Assembly: GCA_001603055.1 (NCBI GenBank) | Contig: LVAZ01000188.1 | Coordinates: forward strand, 1-5,990 | Length of the DNA: 5,990 bases | Direction: 5' to 3' | From: Victivallales bacterium Lenti_02 | Lineage (GTDB): Bacteria > Verrucomicrobiota > Lentisphaeria > Oligosphaerales > Lenti-02 | Shown: in pieces, positions 1-4,908 of the stretch | Numbering within the stretch: position 1 is the first letter of the stretch | Layout: every line of letters begins with the position of its first letter | The notes under the pieces: generated by a model | Database searches by the model: none | The model's input: the letters and a program-made list of their open reading frames with translations, nothing else | Told to the model about the DNA's origin: nothing | Position numbers and translations under genes: made by a program

Positions 1-800
1 ACGTTGCCGACCCGTTCCTGGTTGTGGTAGGGGTGGGCGGGGCGGCGCGCGGGGCGGGTGAAGTCGCAGTTGTTGATGTTGCCCTGGCAACCGTTCGCCA
101 GAGCCACCAGAAACTCCGCGCCGGCCAGCCGCTGGAGCGCCTTCGCGAACTCGCCGAAATAGTCGGCGGAGACCCAGGTGTGGCAGGTGTTGCCCACGTA
201 GTGCAGGGCGAGGTTCGCGTACACCGCGAGGGGGCGGCGTTCGAGGTCGCGGAAAAACAGCAGACCCAGTTGGGGGTCGGTGGGGCCGGCGGGGCGCAGG
301 GCCTCGGGATTCTGATAGCCGGGATTCATCCGCACCGAGCCGTCGCGCATGTGCCAGCGCCGGTTGTGGACCTCCTCGCGGACATCGCCCGCCACATAGG
401 CGAATTCGGCCGGGACCATCTGGCGCTGGGCCATGACGAAGGCGTCGGCGAGGCGCGGCGGCAGCCACTTGGCATATTCGGGCATGGGCGGCGTGCCCAG
501 GGCGCCGACGACGCTCGGCCCCGTGTGCGTGTGGGTCGCCGAAATCAGCACGTTTTCGGGCGGTATCCCCGTGCGTTCCTGAATCAGCGCCTTGGCCGCG
601 TCGACGACAACCGTCGGCACGCTGATGAGGTCGCAGGTCAGCAGACCCAGCGTCGTCTCGCCGTCCGTCAGGACGATGGCCTTGACCCACAGCTCGTCGT
701 GGATGTGCTCCGCGATCCGGTCGTTGAAGTAGCCGACCAGATGGCAGCCCAGCCCGGGGGTGATGTTCACCGTGGCGGTTCCAGCCTGCAAGATACCCAT
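1..800 (-). CDS. Neutral/alkaline ceramidase-like hydrolase, N-terminal part (3' end outside window)
   Basis: The reading frame is open for 266 codons from ATG at 800-798 to the window edge, so the C-terminus is missing. The protein starts MGILQAGTATVNITP, matching the AG-x-A-x-x-x-ITP opening of the neutral/alkaline non-lysosomal ceramidase N-terminal family. Other family hallmarks are CDLIS (about residues 56-60), SATHTHTGP (87-95), LALHYVG (197-203), SADYFG (211-216) and NGCQGNINNCDF (236-247). In characterised ceramidases the HTH and second-histidine segments supply zinc ligands; H90/H92 and H200 are the likely equivalents. Ceramidases cleave the amide bond of ceramide, but bacterial relatives of this type are mostly uncharacterised, so the substrate is unknown. 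No signal peptide is visible at this start. ATG800 is preferred over the in-frame ATG806 because GAGGAG at 808-813 lies 7 nt from the former and only 1 nt from the latter. It lies 47 nt behind trmO on the same strand, so co-transcription is likely. Confidence 0.85.
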   Translation of the reverse strand, partial: MGILQAGTATVNITPGLGCHLVGYFNDRIAEHIHDELWVKAIVLTDGETTLGLLTCDLISVPTVVVDAAKALIQERTGIPPENVLISATHTHTGPSVVGALGTPPMPEYAKWLPPRLADAFVMAQRQMVPAEFAYVAGDVREEVHNRRWHMRDGSVRMNPGYQNPEALRPAGPTDPQLGLLFFRDLERRPLAVYANLALHYVGNTCHTWVSADYFGEFAKALQRLAGAEFLVALANGCQGNINNCDFTRPARRPAHPYHNQERVGN

Positions 801-807
801 GTCCATG

Positions 808-813
808 CTCCTC
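808..813 (-). promoter_or_regulatory. Ribosome binding site deciding the start of the ceramidase-like gene
   Basis: GAGGAG on the minus strand is a strong Shine-Dalgarno match. Its spacing is 7 nt to ATG at 800-798 and 1 nt to the upstream in-frame ATG at 806-804, so translation most likely begins at 800. It sits in the 47-nt gap after the trmO stop codon, which allows translation from a shared trmO transcript. Confidence 0.7.
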
Positions 814-847
814 GGAAAGGTTGGGGATCGGGGTACGCCGCGCCAAT

Positions 848-1642
848 CTAGCCCCGGTCCCCGTTCCCGCCAGCGGGAAACCGGAGCAGAAACGCGCGGT
901 GCAGGGGTTTGTCGCCGTAGCGGTCGCTGGCGGCGGCCAGGTCCTCCGCCGCATACCCGCTGCGCAGGACTTGGACCAGGACGCGGTCGTCCGCCAGGGT
1001 GAAATCGGCCCGCCAGGTGCGGTAGGCGATCTCCCAGCGGTCCGGGCCGAGCGGGCGCAGCCGCTTGCGGGAGTCGTCGGTGGGACGGGTGGCCAACTGC
1101 GCGGCCAGAAAGGGGCGCAGGGCGGTCAGGCCTTGCTCTTCGAGCCAGCCGAGCTGGGCTTCGGCCAGGGGCGCGAAGGCGACCGCGAACTCCGGCTCCG
1201 CCAGCTCGTCCACCCAGCCCGCCCGCGCCTCGGGGAAGCTGTCGGCATAGGGCAGATAGGGTTTGAGGTCGAGAATCGGCGTGCCGTCGAGCAGATCGTG
1301 CTCGGTCACGAAGAGCCGCGTCCCCTCGATCCCGGCGAGGCGCACGCAGCTCAGGCCGACGGGATTGGGCCGGTAGGGGGCGCGGGAGGCGAAGACCCCC
1401 ACCTTGCGCGGCCCGCGCGGCGGCCGCACCAGCGGCTTCCAGTTCTCGTTGTGGTGGAACCAGTAGATCAGCCAGATGCGCTCGAAACCGGCCAGGTCCT
1501 GCAGGGCCTGGTCGAAGTTCCGCCCCGCCGCCAGTTCGACCACCCCGGCCGAGCCGGCCGCCAGCGCGCCCTGCCGAGCCGCGTCGTAGGCGTAGCGCCG
1601 GTCGCAGCGGAACAGCCCGATGGGAGAGAAAAGGACATCCAT
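848..1642 (-). CDS. trmO: TrmO-family tRNA (N6-threonylcarbamoyladenosine(37)-N6)-methyltransferase
   Basis: This 264-residue protein belongs to the TrmO/TsaA/YaeB family, which uses S-adenosylmethionine to N6-methylate t6A37 in tRNAs for threonine, next to the anticodon, in the cytoplasm. The N-terminal beta-barrel shows FSPIG (5-9), the segment GFERIWLIYWFHHN (52-65), SRAPYRPNPVGLS (86-98), and the family's D-x-LDGTPILDLKPYLPYAD signature (116-134). The C-terminal part contains WEIAYRTWRADF (203-214) and DRYGDKPLHRAFLLRFP (240-256). The DPRPAY segment of the Escherichia coli C-terminal domain is not obvious; the equivalent stretch appears to be TDDSRKRLRPLG (188-199). The protein is slightly longer than the roughly 235-residue E. 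coli enzyme. The frame stays open far upstream, but that part (1643-2134) is arginine-rich, lacks family similarity and lies opposite a riboswitch. ATG1642, directly before the conserved domain, is therefore chosen. It has no good Shine-Dalgarno sequence. The ceramidase-like gene follows. Confidence 0.93.
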   Translation of the reverse strand: MDVLFSPIGLFRCDRRYAYDAARQGALAAGSAGVVELAAGRNFDQALQDLAGFERIWLIYWFHHNENWKPLVRPPRGPRKVGVFASRAPYRPNPVGLSCVRLAGIEGTRLFVTEHDLLDGTPILDLKPYLPYADSFPEARAGWVDELAEPEFAVAFAPLAEAQLGWLEEQGLTALRPFLAAQLATRPTDDSRKRLRPLGPDRWEIAYRTWRADFTLADDRVLVQVLRSGYAAEDLAAASDRYGDKPLHRAFLLRFPAGGNGDRG

Positions 1643-1677
1643 GGAGAGAATATAGCCGGGCGACCACTTGCGGCGAA
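1643..1677 (-). promoter_or_regulatory. Possible leaderless promoter of trmO
   Basis: On the minus strand a -10-like TATATT (1654-1649) ends six bases before the trmO ATG, which would place the transcription start at or next to the A of the start codon. The hexamer 17 bp upstream, TTCGCC (1677-1672), is a poor -35 match. With no Shine-Dalgarno sequence in front of trmO, leaderless initiation is plausible but rests on one good hexamer. Confidence 0.3.
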
Positions 1678-1693
1678 CAGACAAAGATGTATG

Positions 1694-1724
1694 TTGACAT
1701 AGTAGTATCTTTTTGTTTGATACT
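1694..1724 (+). promoter_or_regulatory. Sigma-70-type promoter of the riboswitch transcript, with overlapping palindrome
   Basis: A perfect -35 hexamer, TTGACA (1694-1699), is followed after 19 bp by GATACT (1719-1724), a 4/6 match to the -10 consensus. The spacing is longer than ideal. The expected start near 1731 falls just before the first conserved base of the riboswitch (1733), which supports the assignment. The -10 element is also the right half of an exact inverted repeat, AGTATC - 9 nt - GATACT (1704-1709 and 1719-1724). This could be an operator or simply a chance AT-rich palindrome. The block is clearly AT-rich against its GC-rich surroundings. Confidence 0.6.
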
Positions 1725-1732
1725 TTTTGACT

Positions 1733-1803
1733 AGGGCAAACTCGTCGAAAGGCGGGGACGCAAAGCCACGGGTCTACGGCAGGTGCCACGACGGCCGGGT
1801 TGC
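1733..1803 (+). promoter_or_regulatory. Cyclic di-GMP-I riboswitch (GEMM-I) aptamer
   Basis: The sequence carries the conserved blocks of the GEMM-I aptamer in order. AGGGCAAA (1733-1740) comes first. Next is a six-pair stem (1741-1746 with 1751-1756) closed by the GAAA tetraloop (1747-1750). Then GGGACGCAAAGCC (1755-1767) forms the joining segment that lies over the ligand. A second, interrupted hairpin follows, with GGTCTACGG (1771-1779) as the tetraloop-receptor side, an inner GGC/GCC stem (1778-1780 with 1785-1787), and the closing GCCGGGTTGC (1794-1803). The family binds cyclic di-GMP between the two helices. It lies on the plus strand right after a TTGACA promoter, and the first genes downstream are a membrane mini-protein (2227) and an HD-GYP phosphodiesterase (2473). 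Family identity is very secure; whether ligand turns expression on or off is not decided by the sequence. Confidence 0.93.
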
Positions 1804-1832
1804 AGGAAGACGGTAGGCCAGCCGTTTTTCCT
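1804..1832 (+). terminator. Terminator-like hairpin directly behind the riboswitch (expression platform)
   Basis: AGGAAGACGG (1804-1813) can pair with CCGTTTTTCCT (1822-1832) around an 8-nt loop, giving about ten pairs with one G-T wobble and one bulged T. The core ACGG/CCGT hairpin is followed at once by TTTTT (1825-1829), as in an intrinsic terminator. Competing pairings exist. ACGGC at 1791-1795, part of the aptamer's second hairpin, is complementary to GCCGT at 1821-1825. AGGAAG at 1804-1809 is complementary to CTTCCT at 1844-1849. Such exclusive pairings are typical of a transcriptional expression platform, but the direction of control cannot be read from them. Confidence 0.5.
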
Positions 1833-1843
1833 ATAGTCTGAGG

Positions 1844-2108
1844 CTTCCTTGTGTTGAGCCCGACGATGTGTTTGCCCGGCACAAGGAAGGCAATGGCGCG
1901 GATGGCGACGGCGAGGCGGCAGACAACGGATTGGCAGAACATGCCCCGTCTGCGCCGGGTGTCATGCCAATCCTTCTCGGGGAACGGTCGCGTTTTCGCG
2001 GCCGGCCCGCCTGAGTCGTTGGTGGGATTGCTTCCGGTGCCGCGCTCCGTGCGGCGAGGGGTCGCCGCATCTCCGGCGCTTGATCCGCATGACGGCGAGG
2101 AAGCCGTC
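1844..2108 (+). ncRNA. Candidate structured RNA or leader with five consecutive hairpins; no convincing ORF
   Basis: No reading frame in 1833-2226 on either strand gives a recognisable protein, but inverted repeats follow one another closely. Arms are: 1844-1853 with 1880-1889 (10 exact pairs); 1928-1936 with 1965-1973 (9 exact pairs, with an inner CCCG/CGGG at 1945-1948 and 1956-1959); 1985-1992 with 1997-2004 (8 pairs including one wobble, TTTT loop); 2050-2056 with 2063-2069 (7 exact pairs); 2091-2096 with 2103-2108 (6 exact pairs). The right arm of the first hairpin and following bases (1885-1894) can alternatively pair, with one bulge, with 2027-2035. High GC makes the shortest hairpins expected by chance; the 9- and 10-pair ones less so. 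The segment could be part of the riboswitch leader, a separate RNA, or a remnant of a mobile or decayed sequence. I recognise no known RNA family. The strand is assumed from the flanking transcription unit. Confidence 0.35.
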
Positions 2109-2124
2109 TTGCTTGTGCGTTCCG

Positions 2125-2154
2125 TTGACTTCACGTTTACGGGAGTACCATTCT
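2125..2154 (+). promoter_or_regulatory. Weak possible promoter before the mini-protein
   Basis: TTGACT (2125-2130) matches five of six -35 positions. The best downstream hexamer at usable spacing is CATTCT (2149-2154, 18 bp), only a 3/6 match; TACCAT (2146-2151) is at 15 bp. If real, it would give the mini-protein and phosphodiesterase a riboswitch-independent transcript. Confidence 0.2.
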
Positions 2155-2226
2155 GCCCACTGTTGGCGAAGAACGGTGCTTCCCTTCATTTTCACATCCC
2201 AACTGACACAAAAGGACGTGCGAACA

Positions 2227-2382
2227 ATGGGCAGAAAGAATGCGGGGAAAAGGCGGGTGGTGGACTTTTCACGGGGTTATTCCGTTGCGCCCAGGATTGT
2301 TCTGATTCTGCTCGTCGGGGTTGGCCTGGTGCCTTTGGCGTTTTACCTTGCATCCTTTCTGAAGGTGCTGTTCTGTGTCTGA
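2227..2382 (+). CDS. Predicted small single-pass membrane protein (51 residues)
   Basis: ATG2227 opens a 51-codon frame. The first 17 residues are basic (MGRKNAGKRRVVDFSRG), followed by APRIVLILLVGVGLVPLAFYLASFLKVLFCV; residues 24-45 form one convincing hydrophobic helix, and the charge pattern predicts an N-in orientation. AAAGGA at 2211-2216 lies 10 nt upstream as a usable ribosome binding site. The ORF extends 49 codons further upstream without a good start and with no protein-like character, so ATG2227 is preferred. I do not recognise a family. It is the first plausible gene after the cyclic di-GMP riboswitch and ends 90 nt before the HD-GYP gene. It could be a small regulator or anchor in that unit, a leader peptide, or a chance hydrophobic ORF. 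Codon use is less GC-biased at third positions than in the large gene. Confidence 0.45.
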   Translation: MGRKNAGKRRVVDFSRGYSVAPRIVLILLVGVGLVPLAFYLASFLKVLFCV

Positions 2383-2460
2383 AGTCGGCCGGTCGTTTTC
2401 TGGATGGTCATCTGTTCGCCTTGGAAATGGGTATGGATTCGCGACGGGAGGGGTGGAGCA

Positions 2461-2465
2461 AAGGA
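2461..2465 (+). promoter_or_regulatory. Ribosome binding site deciding the start of the HD-GYP gene
   Basis: AAGGA (2461-2465) lies 7 nt before GTG at 2473-2475, in frame with the GAF domain. The upstream in-frame ATG at 2404 has no comparable site, and its extra 23 residues (tryptophan- and glycine-rich) look unlike the family. GTG2473 is therefore preferred, giving VASRNRARTASVPPN at the N-terminus. Confidence 0.55.
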
Positions 2466-2472
2466 ATGGGGC

Positions 2473-4908
2473 GTGGCTAGTCGAAACAGAGCAAGGACGG
2501 CATCGGTTCCTCCCAACATCCAACTGGCGCAGTGCGCCACCCTGGCGGATGCCGTCCCGTTCTGTCTCCAGATGATTCTGGAATCGATGGGGGGGGAGGC
2601 GGACTCGGGCGGGGTGTATCTCTACCGCGAGGCGGAGGACTTGTTTGTCCTGCACGGGGCGACGGGGGTATCCGCAACCTTCGAGGAGGCGGTGGAATGC
2701 TGGCCGCATGCTTCGCTGCGGGGCCAGACGGTTGCCGGGGGTAGTCCCCTGTATCTCCGTCATGACGAGCTGCCGCTGATGGAGTTACCCGCCCTCCGGA
2801 TGGAGGGATTCCGGGCCTTGGGGGTGATTCCCCTGCTGTGGGAGGGCAGAGTGGTCGGCTGCGTGAACCTTGCCTCTCACTGCAACGACGAGTTCAGTGC
2901 TGCGGCCCGGATGCAGGCCGAGCGGAGCGTGGCCTTGCTGGCGCCGGTCATCTGGCGCGTCATCGAGGACGAGAATGCGCGGCAGTCCCGCAACGACATG
3001 TTCCACCTGCTCGACTCGATCCGGGACAGCCTGTTCATTCTGGACCGCGAAGGGAAGGTGCTCTGGGCGAACGGCCATGCCGCCGCTGCCCTCGGCTACA
3101 CGGGTGGCGAACTGGTCGGTGTGAATGTGCTGGATCTTCATCCGCCCGAGCGGCGGGACGAGGCATTGGGCATCGTCGTGGACATGCTGGCCGGGAAACA
3201 GAACGTGTGCCGGATTCCCCTGTTGCGGAAAGATGGCTCCCATCTACCGGTGGAAACCACGGTCACCCTCGGGCAATGGCAGGGACGGCAGGTGATTTTC
3301 GGGATCAGCCGCGACATGGCCGATGTCCAGGCCAATACCGAGAAATTGGAGGAACGAGTTCGCCGCCGCACGGCGAATCTGGCCAGCCGCCTCCAGCTCG
3401 AGCATTTTGTCGCCGCGAACTCCCGCCGTTTCGTCGACCCGGAGAATCTGGATGCCGCCATCCAGGCCGCGCTGGCGGAGCTGGGGGACAGGCTGGCGGC
3501 GGACCGCACCTATGTGTTCGAGCTCGACGCCGATTCGGCCAACATGAGCAACACCTTCGAGTGGTGCGCCGCCGGGGTCGTGCCGTACATCGACGAACTC
3601 AAGGGCTTGCCCCAGACGATGTTCCCGTGGTGGATGGGCGAGTTGCAGGCTGGTCGCCCCATTGTCGTTAGCGATGTCTCCACCCTGCCTCCCGAGGCGA
3701 CCAGCGAGCGGGAAATACTCGATATGCAGGGGATCAAGTCGTTGATCGTGGTGGGAATCCACGGCGGTTCGCGTCTGCTGGGATTTCTGGGCATGGACAA
3801 CTGCATCGCCGTCGGTCCGATGCAGAGGGCGGACGTGGCGCTTATCGAGGTGTTCGCCGACATCCTGGGCGACGCGATCCACAAGCAGGACTCGGAACGG
3901 GCGCTGGCCCAGGAACGGGAACGGCTCCGCACCATTCTGGACGATACGGACGCGCTGATTTGCCGGTTCCAGAAAGAGGGCATTCTGACGTATGTCAATG
4001 AGGCCTACTGCCACTTCTTCGGCCTTGCCTGGGAGCAGCTTGTCGGCAAGGACTTCTTCGCCTTCATCCCGGCGGAGGAGCGCCCCGGGGTCAAGGTCAA
4101 GTTCCTTTCGTTGACTCCCGAAAAGCCCTCCGTCAGCTACGAGCATCAGGTGACCCGTTCCGACGGGGAACTGCGCTGGCAGAGGTGGACGGACCGGGCC
4201 CTGTTCGCGGCGGACGGCGGCTTCATGGAATACCAGTCGGTCGGCATCGACATCACCGACTACCAGCGGGCGACCGGCGAACTGCGGGGCGCTCTGGCCC
4301 AGCTTGAGGACACGGTGGAAAGCATGGTGCACGGCCTGTCGCGCACCATGGAGGCCAGGGACCCGTACACGGCCGGCCATCAGCGGCGGGTGGCCGAACT
4401 GGCGCGTGCCATTGCCCAAGAGATGAAGCTGGACGCGGAATCTGTCCGGATGATCTACTACGGTGCCTTGTTGCATGACGTCGGCAAGGGCAGCATCCCC
4501 AGCGAAATCCTGTCCAAACCGGGGGTGCTTACGGAAATCGAATACATGCTGCTGCGCTGCCATGCGGAGCATGGCGCCAACATTCTGCGCGAGATCAAGT
4601 TTCCGTGGCCGCTCTGGCGGATCGCCGCCAGCCACCATGAACGGCTGGACGGCAGCGGCTATCCGGCCGGGCTGAAGGGGGAGGAGATTCCCCTCGAGGC
4701 GCGGATTGTGGCGGTGGCGGATGTGGTGGAGTCGATGGTCAGCCATCGGCCCTACCGGTCGGCGCTGCCGGTTGCCGAGGCCATGACGGAGATTCGCCAG
4801 GGTAGCGGCAAGCTCTACGACGCGACGGTGGTTGCCGCCTTCCTGCGGCTGTGGAATCAGGACGGTTCCGGCTTTGTGGAAACCGTCATTTCCGGACGAG
4901 CATGGTGA
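2473..4908 (+). CDS. GAF-PAS-GAF-PAS-HD-GYP protein, predicted cyclic di-GMP phosphodiesterase
   Basis: An 811-residue soluble, multi-sensor signalling protein with no signal peptide or membrane helix. Approximate order: GAF1 (20-168), PAS1 (176-280), a short charged helix likely to be coiled coil (285-320), GAF2 (324-470), PAS2 with PAC-like tail (482-600), HD-GYP (about 615-800). The HD-GYP core is intact: GHQRRV with H636, LLHDVGK with H668-D669, H697 and H700 in RCHAEHG, and HHERLDGSGYP (721-731) containing the GYP triad. Enzymes with these residues hydrolyse cyclic di-GMP to pGpG and/or GMP at a metal centre. After GYP it reads VADVVESMVSHRPYR where many homologues have VADVYDAL, a recognised variant. 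The sensed signals are unknown; PAS and GAF domains often bind small ligands or cofactors. The upstream cyclic di-GMP riboswitch suggests feedback. A run of eight G (2589-2596, codons 39-41) lies early in the gene. The 3' end overlaps the convergent methyltransferase gene by 23 bp. If ATG2404 is used instead, the product is 834 residues. Confidence 0.92.
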   Translation: MASRNRARTASVPPNIQLAQCATLADAVPFCLQMILESMGGEADSGGVYLYREAEDLFVLHGATGVSATFEEAVECWPHASLRGQTVAGGSPLYLRHDELPLMELPALRMEGFRALGVIPLLWEGRVVGCVNLASHCNDEFSAAARMQAERSVALLAPVIWRVIEDENARQSRNDMFHLLDSIRDSLFILDREGKVLWANGHAAAALGYTGGELVGVNVLDLHPPERRDEALGIVVDMLAGKQNVCRIPLLRKDGSHLPVETTVTLGQWQGRQVIFGISRDMADVQANTEKLEERVRRRTANLASRLQLEHFVAANSRRFVDPENLDAAIQAALAELGDRLAADRTYVFELDADSANMSNTFEWCAAGVVPYIDELKGLPQTMFPWWMGELQAGRPIVVSDVSTLPPEATSEREILDMQGIKSLIVVGIHGGSRLLGFLGMDNCIAVGPMQRADVALIEVFADILGDAIHKQDSERALAQERERLRTILDDTDALICRFQKEGILTYVNEAYCHFFGLAWEQLVGKDFFAFIPAEERPGVKVKFLSLTPEKPSVSYEHQVTRSDGELRWQRWTDRALFAADGGFMEYQSVGIDITDYQRATGELRGALAQLEDTVESMVHGLSRTMEARDPYTAGHQRRVAELARAIAQEMKLDAESVRMIYYGALLHDVGKGSIPSEILSKPGVLTEIEYMLLRCHAEHGANILREIKFPWPLWRIAASHHERLDGSGYPAGLKGEEIPLEARIVAVADVVESMVSHRPYRSALPVAEAMTEIRQGSGKLYDATVVAAFLRLWNQDGSGFVETVISGRAW
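4861..4887. terminator. Hairpin at the convergent gene ends, possible bidirectional terminator
   Basis: GACGGTTCC (4861-4869) pairs with GGAAACCGTC (4878-4887), nine pairs with one bulged A around an 8-nt loop. It lies inside the last codons of the phosphodiesterase gene and touches the stop codon of the opposing methyltransferase gene. There is no T-tract on either strand, so intrinsic termination is uncertain, but the position between convergent genes is suggestive. Confidence 0.3.

Noticed and set aside
24..851. Long plus-strand open frame opposite the ceramidase-like gene
   Set aside because: It is a shadow produced by high GC; the minus strand carries unmistakable family motifs over the same bases.
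1704..1729. AGTATC/GATACT hairpin followed by TTTTT read as an intrinsic terminator
   Set aside because: The stem has only six AT-rich pairs and no plus-strand gene upstream to terminate. It fits better as part of the promoter region.
1928..1973. Possible integron attC site or sigma-54 promoter within the second hairpin
   Set aside because: The arms lack the attC core triplets and there is no integrase or cassette. TGGCA and GC are two bases too close for a -24/-12 promoter.
1817..2015. Plus-strand frame through the hairpin region giving DVFARHKEGNGADGDGEAADNGLAEHAP and further residues
   Set aside because: It has no ATG and no ribosome binding site, third-position GC is only moderate, and the product resembles no family I know. 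The inverted repeats explain the segment at least as well.
1643..2134. Minus-strand extension of the trmO frame, up to 164 extra N-terminal residues
   Set aside because: It is antisense to the riboswitch and promoter, has no family similarity, is rich in arginine, proline and serine, and the TrmO domain begins exactly at ATG1642.
1851..2480. 209-codon plus-strand frame across the hairpin region, the mini-protein and the phosphodiesterase leader
   Set aside because: Its composition is not protein-like, and it crosses the better-supported mini-gene in another frame.
3244..4746. 500-codon minus-strand frame inside the phosphodiesterase gene
   Set aside because: It is antisense to well-defined GAF, PAS and HD-GYP domains and has no recognisable domain of its own.
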